Assembly: GCA_041485385.1 (NCBI GenBank) | Contig: JBGPJM010000073.1 | Span: 1 to 19,935 of the forward strand | Source of the DNA: JBGPJM01 sp041485385 | Lineage (GTDB): Bacteria > Planctomycetota > Phycisphaerae > Phycisphaerales > UBA1924 | Reading direction: 5' to 3' | Length of the DNA: 19,935 bases | Notes under the pieces: model-generated | Told to the model about the DNA's origin: nothing | What the model saw: only the letters and a program-made list of their open reading frames with translations | Database searches by the model: none | Translations under genes and position numbers: made by a program | In this document: positions 16,901 through 19,935 of the stretch, one piece after another | Position numbering within the stretch: the first letter of the stretch is position 1 | How the letters are laid out: each line of letters starts with the position of its first letter

Positions 16901-17730
16901 ACGAGGACGGCATGCCCGGCGAGCTGTTCATCACGATGGCCAAGGAGGGCTCGACGATCGGCGGGCTGATGGACTCGCTCGGAACGGCCGTCAGCGTGGC
17001 GCTGCAGTACGGCGTGCCGATCGAGAGCCTGGTCAACAAGTTCACGCACCAGCGGTTCGAGCCGGCGGGGATGACCACCAACCGCGACATCCCCTTCGCC
17101 AAGAGCCTGGTCGACTACATCTTCCGGTGGATGGGGATGGAGTTCATCCCCGGCTACCGCGAAGCGGTGGCGCCGCGCCGCGGCATGCCGGACGCGGAGA
17201 CGGTTGGGGGGGGCGTAGGGGGCGGGCAACGACAGGAGGTCGACGACGACGGGCAGGATGCCCACACCCGGGCGCCGGGAGTTCAAGCGTCTCAGTTTCA
17301 ACCAGCCGCGCCGCTCGCGGCGAGGCCAGTCATGGAGGACGCGCGATCGTGGAACAACACACCGAGTTCAGCAGGGTCCGCGGATGTTCACGGAGGCCGG
17401 GGGATGACGCCGGCCGGACCTCATCGCGCCGGGCCCGATGCGGGCGACGCGGAAGGGGGGAGCGCGGGGGGCGGGGCGAGCGGGGGGGGCGGCGGTCCCG
17501 GCGTCGCGACGATGGTGAGCGAATCCGTGCGGGTGACGACTCGCGTGCAACGGACGCACGGCGGAACCGAGATCCTGCGCGTGACCGCCAGCAGCGCGGC
17601 CGCGTTGTCGGTCGCCATGCGGAACAACCAGGGTGATGCGCCCGCGTGCGACGGGTGCGGAGCCATCACCGTTCGCAGCGGCACGTGCTACAAGTGCCTG
17701 AACTGCGGAAACTCGATGGGGTGCAGCTGA
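13945..17730 (+). CDS. nrdJ: Vitamin B12-dependent (class II) ribonucleotide reductase
   Basis: Adenosylcobalamin-dependent enzyme that reduces ribonucleotides to deoxyribonucleotides; 1261 residues from ATG 13945, which gives MKIPRKFTV. The catalytic core has NSPQWFN from 142, the likely redox pair C189 (HACFIQ) and C426 (TACNLASLN), the radical-site motif NPCSE at 413-417 (C415 the presumed thiyl cysteine), and [20 protein letters not shown] near 630-650. A TSCPD-type domain covers about 961-1062 ([20 protein letters not shown]…). A Gly/Ala-rich, probably disordered linker of about 125 residues follows. The C-terminal ribbon carries C1235, C1238, C1248, C1251, C1254 and C1260 (CDGCG…CYKCLNCG) and presumably re-reduces the active site. 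A second low-complexity stretch at about 895-955 starts at an A8 tract. No cobalamin riboswitch was recognised upstream. Confidence 0.95.
   Translation: [1261 protein letters not shown]
16643..16650 (+). other. A8 homopolymer within nrdJ, possible slippage site
   Basis: The codons GAA-AAA-AAA-GTT give eight consecutive A in a very GC-rich gene, at the boundary between the catalytic core and a low-complexity linker. Slipping one base back would add about 21 residues and end at TGA 16713-16715, giving a protein without the TSCPD domain and Cys ribbon. Only the tract and the alternative stop are seen; slippage is speculation. Confidence 0.3.
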
Positions 17731-18035
17731 AGCGACCGAGCGGTGACCAGTACGACTGAAAAGTGAAGAGCGAGAAGTGATTGACGCGGTGCGGCGTCGG
17801 CGGAATACACCCGGCAAGAGGAAGGACCCCAGCCCCGGTCGGGGATGAAGGATTCGTCCACGACGGATGACTGGGCGCTCGGCGGCCTGGGCCGCGGGCC
17901 ACGGAGCCCCGAGCGACCATCATCCCCGACCCGCCGCACCGCGATTCTCCAGGACGACCCCCCGCCCGCCTCCCACCACCTCCTCGCGGGCGACAGGGGG
18001 GCATCGAGGGAAACCAAGTTCTCCCTCCCTTCAGG

Positions 18036-18068
18036 ACCCCCGGGTGCCTTCCCACCACGCCCGGGGGT
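18036..18068. terminator. GC-rich hairpin, possible terminator downstream of nrdJ
   Basis: ACCCCCGGG (18036-18044) pairs perfectly with CCCGGGGGT (18060-18068), and three more flanking pairs including one G-U make a 12-bp stem with a 15-nt loop. It lies 305 nt after the nrdJ stop. The following bases (TCTCCTTTG) hold only a weak T-run, so an intrinsic terminator is plausible but not certain. Confidence 0.4.
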
Positions 18069-18106
18069 TCTCCTTTGCCCTCCCCTCGAATTACCAAACT
18101 TTAACC

Positions 18107-18135
18107 TTGCAATTTCGTTCAGTCTGTGATAGGGT
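18107..18135 (+). promoter_or_regulatory. Weak sigma70-like promoter candidate
   Basis: TTGCAA (18107-18112), a 17-nt spacer, then TAGGGT (18130-18135), in an AT-rich patch. No real gene lies downstream on the + strand, so if active it would produce a non-coding or truB-antisense transcript that includes the direct repeats. Confidence 0.25.
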
Positions 18136-18203
18136 ATCGCTCAGCACGCCAATGGGACCCCCGTCTGAGCATGGCCATCCCGGTTTCTGACCTCCCGACC
18201 GAA

Positions 18204-18232
18204 GGCCGCCGTACACCGCCGTAGACCGCCAA
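18204..18232 (+). repeat. 29-bp direct repeat, copy 1
   Basis: Starts GGCCGCCGTACACCGCC and ends TAGACCGCCAA. It matches copy 2 (18268-18296) at 27 of 29 positions; the start-to-start distance is 64 bp. Each copy contains a shorter internal period based on CCGCCGTA. Confidence 0.8.
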
Positions 18233-18267
18233 CCAGAACCATCAAAAAACACCGAGAAATCCGCGTA

Positions 18268-18296
18268 GGCCGCCGTTCCCCGCCGTAGACCGCCAA
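18268..18296 (+). repeat. 29-bp direct repeat, copy 2
   Basis: Starts GGCCGCCGTTCCCCGCC and ends TAGACCGCCAA, differing from copy 1 at two positions. It lies just beyond the 3' end of truB. The 35 bp between the copies is A-rich (AACCATCAAAAAACACCG). Confidence 0.8.
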
Positions 18297-18301
18297 TCAA
18301 C

Positions 18302-18344
18302 AAAAATCTGAGCCCTACGACTCACCCCCAGCCAGGGGTAGGGC
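18302..18344 (-). terminator. Probable intrinsic terminator overlapping the truB stop
   Basis: Read on the - strand, GCCCTAC (18344-18338) pairs with GTAGGGC (18318-18312). An inner CCCC/GGGG stem can form within the loop, and a T5 run follows at 18306-18302 after a 5-nt gap. The truB stop codon TAG (18317-18315) lies inside the right arm. Stem plus T-run is the classic arrangement, although the gap before the T-run is longer than ideal. Confidence 0.5.
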
Positions 18345-19061
18345 GATCAGCCGATCCGGCGTCAGGGGGTCCGGCACGTTGTCTAGGTGGATCGCCTGCT
18401 CGATCGAGTACGGCGCCACCTCCGTCCGCCGAAGCCCCGTCAGCATTCCCCCCACGCCCAACGCCGTGCCAATATCCCGCGCCATCGACCGGATGTACGT
18501 CCCCTTCCCGCACCGGATATCCAGCGTCAGCCGCGGCCACTCGTACCCCACCACATCGATCGAAATCACCTCCACCGCCCGCAACTCCATCTTCGGCTTC
18601 TTCCCGGCCCGCGCCAGGTCGTACGCCCGCTCCCCATCGATCCAGATCGCCGAGTGCGCCGGCGGCCTCTGCTGGATCGTGCCCGTAAACGCCGGAAGCA
18701 CCCGCCGAACATCCTCGATCGTCGGAACCACCCCGACCTCCGCGGCCGACAACTCCCCCTCCAGGTCATCGGTGCTCGAGAACCGCGACAGATCGATCTC
18801 CGCCGTGTACCGCTTCTGCCCCGCCATGACCCTGTCGCACAGCTTCGTCGCCTTCCCGATCAGGATCACCATCAGCCCCGACGCCAAAGGATCCAGCGTC
18901 CCCCCGTGCCCAACCTTGATCGACTTGGGAAACCCCGCGTTCATCAGCCGCCGCTTCACCACGCGGCACACCGACATCGACGACAACCGGTACGGCTTGT
19001 CGACGAGAAGGACGCCTGCAGGTGGGGAGGGCGCGGCATCGGCTTTCGGCAGAGGGCTCAC
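18315..19061 (-). CDS. truB: tRNA pseudouridine(55) synthase
   Basis: Converts U55 of tRNA to pseudouridine in the T-loop. The protein is 248 residues from the GTG at 19061. The motif VGHGGTLDPLASG contains the catalytic Asp (D57). Other TruB landmarks are GVLLVDKPYRLSS at 16-28, the KRYTAEIDL segment, GTIQQRPPAHSAIWIDGERAYDLAR, and RCGKGTYIRSMARDIG. An upstream ATG at 19142 would add 27 residues, but it lies inside the preceding gene. The GTG overlaps that gene's TGA (GTGA), with GGAG about 9 nt upstream, which points to translational coupling. The C-terminus lacks the PUA-like tail of some longer TruB proteins. Confidence 0.95.
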   Translation of the reverse strand: MSPLPKADAAPSPPAGVLLVDKPYRLSSMSVCRVVKRRLMNAGFPKSIKVGHGGTLDPLASGLMVILIGKATKLCDRVMAGQKRYTAEIDLSRFSSTDDLEGELSAAEVGVVPTIEDVRRVLPAFTGTIQQRPPAHSAIWIDGERAYDLARAGKKPKMELRAVEVISIDVVGYEWPRLTLDIRCGKGTYIRSMARDIGTALGVGGMLTGLRRTEVAPYSIEQAIHLDNVPDPLTPDRLIALPLAGGES

Positions 19062-19930
19062 CGCTCGATCTCCCAGAGCACGATGCTGAGATCCTTGCCA
19101 GTTGCGTAGTTGAAGGCTCGGATCCTCCCAATTGTTTGCCAATGGTCAGGAGTAATGTGCTGCTCTAGCAAAAACAATCCGGCCTGGACGGCCCAGTCTT
19201 CATCGACAACGAGAAAGCATCGCCCCGCAGGGAGCGTCCATGCCGCGAGGTCGTCCGCCGACGCCAGTCGCCGACAGGCCCCGCGTGTCAGGAACACAAG
19301 GCTGTCCTCGGAGTATCCCAAGGATGCGATCGGGGCTCCGGTAGTCCACCCGGCCGAGCGCGCCAGCCGGACGAGGTCACGGGACGCCCACAACTCCACC
19401 GCCAACGGCAGGATGACCCCGAGCAGCGCGCCGCAGAGAACGACGTTGTTGCCGATCGCAACGACGGTGGCTGGCACCACGGCATTGCGTCTGAGCAAGT
19501 TCGCGGCCCAGTTGAGGAGCAATGCGTATCCGCCCAGCGACCCCAGTCCCACGAGCACCATCGCCGTATCCCACCGAAGGGGAAGACGCTCGTTTTCGGT
19601 CGACAGATTCCAGACCAACAAGAATGCGATGCACAGCCCCAGGGCCACCGCGATGACGTACCAGATGAAGCGCCCGACCCGTTGCGAGCGATCCCAGCAA
19701 TACCCGGTGGCGAGCCGGTCGTGATCGGAGAGACTCAGCTCCAGCCCGCATTCCGGACAAGTGGGCAAGGTCAGATTGCAGAGGTCATATCGGCACCGTG
19801 GGCACTTCGGGTGCGCTCGCGCCAAGACCGATATGAGCCGTTCGCGTCGTTGAAGCGAAAGAGCCGGCAGAAACATCGCCCTCGCACCGAAGAGAGCGCG
19901 CGCCGAGATCAGCGCCATCGCCGGGTACAT
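19058..19930 (-). CDS. Zinc-ribbon multi-pass membrane protein (5' end possibly outside the window)
   Basis: At least 290 residues; the frame remains open to the right edge, so the true start may lie beyond it, or may be an internal ATG such as the Met at residue 19. A four-Cys zinc ribbon CPRCRYDLCNLTLPTCPECG (C43, C46, C58, C61) is followed by three hydrophobic segments (about 88-108, 122-142, 152-180) and a C-terminal soluble domain. Within the latter, LGYSEDSLVFLTRG followed by LPAGRCFLVVDEDW faintly recalls the C-terminal 'PSLVFY' part of ArnT/PMT-like glycosyltransferases, but no catalytic region is present. The ribbon-plus-TM arrangement is frequent in planctomycetes. The stop codon overlaps the truB start, so the two are probably one operon. 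Function unknown. Confidence 0.65.
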   Translation of the reverse strand: MYPAMALISARALFGARAMFLPALSLQRRERLISVLARAHPKCPRCRYDLCNLTLPTCPECGLELSLSDHDRLATGYCWDRSQRVGRFIWYVIAVALGLCIAFLLVWNLSTENERLPLRWDTAMVLVGLGSLGGYALLLNWAANLLRRNAVVPATVVAIGNNVVLCGALLGVILPLAVELWASRDLVRLARSAGWTTGAPIASLGYSEDSLVFLTRGACRRLASADDLAAWTLPAGRCFLVVDEDWAVQAGLFLLEQHITPDHWQTIGRIRAFNYATGKDLSIVLWEIER

Positions 19931-19935
19931 CGGCA

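Larger units (their letters stand above)
17731..18314. other. Gene-free region between nrdJ and truB (convergent)
   Basis: About 580 nt without a convincing gene. It contains a short AG-rich tract after nrdJ (near 17758-17780), a strong hairpin at 18036-18068, a promoter-like pair on the + strand at 18107-18135, an 18-codon ATG-TAG frame at 18171-18224 that is probably meaningless, and two 29-bp direct repeats. Sequence from about 18085 to 18145 is AT-richer than its surroundings. Confidence 0.5.

Noticed and set aside
13927..17301. Long - strand open frame (1124 codons) antisense to nrdJ
   Set aside because: Composition-driven shadow of nrdJ with no recognised motif, rich in repetitive Val/Gly/Leu/Glu/His.
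17845..18190. Overlapping small frames downstream of nrdJ (about 94 and 107 codons)
   Set aside because: Pro/Ser/Arg-rich low-complexity translations without a ribosome binding site; they run through the hairpin, as expected of non-coding GC-rich DNA.
18171..18224. 18-codon ATG-TAG frame after a promoter-like sequence
   Set aside because: No ribosome binding site, and its 3' part is simply the 29-bp repeat; too short to support.

Overview
The window is a high-GC bacterial fragment, roughly two thirds G+C or more by eye, and most likely from a planctomycete (Planctomycetota, perhaps the Phycisphaerae). Three things point there: a CPxCxYDL…CPxCG zinc ribbon fused to membrane helices, a BatA-type VWA protein of the planctomycete kind, and a large B12-dependent ribonucleotide reductase with a C-terminal Cys-rich ribbon. 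The assignment is inference; there is no rRNA gene here. The first ~75 bases are almost pure G and look like a contig-end artefact.

Layout: 114-2531 (+) is a BatA-like von Willebrand protein. 2579-3586 (+) is a secreted, probably outer-membrane beta-barrel protein. 3.6-5.9 kb holds three DUF3592-type membrane proteins: two tandem + strand copies, the second with a disrupted frame, and a longer one converging on them from the - strand. 5.9-12.2 kb is a - strand block: a FlgI-like lipoprotein (12235-10298) followed by a 1377-residue SMC protein (10138-6005). 12.2-12.85 kb is a gene-free divergent intergenic region with two sigma70-like promoter candidates facing dcd. 12848-17730 (+) is a deoxynucleotide-supply pair, dcd and nrdJ, separated by a ~480-bp unit that encodes an S23-type four-helix-bundle protein bounded by inverted repeats. 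17.7-18.3 kb is gene-free and holds a strong hairpin and a pair of 29-bp direct repeats. 18315-19930 (-) is a zinc-ribbon membrane protein translationally coupled to truB.

Functionally, dcd (dCTP to dUTP, feeding dTMP synthesis) and nrdJ (ribonucleotide to deoxyribonucleotide) belong together, and SMC serves chromosome compaction. The element between dcd and nrdJ is the most notable item. Its gene belongs to the family first seen in 23S rRNA intervening sequences. Its ends are complementary (21 of 22 positions), and it fills almost the whole gap between two housekeeping genes, so it looks like a small inserted or mobile cassette outside rRNA. Other points of interest are the FlgI-domain lipoprotein with a long non-flagellar C-terminal half, an acidic/Ala/Pro insertion in the SMC N-lobe, an A8 tract inside nrdJ, and the frame-disrupted DUF3592 duplicate.
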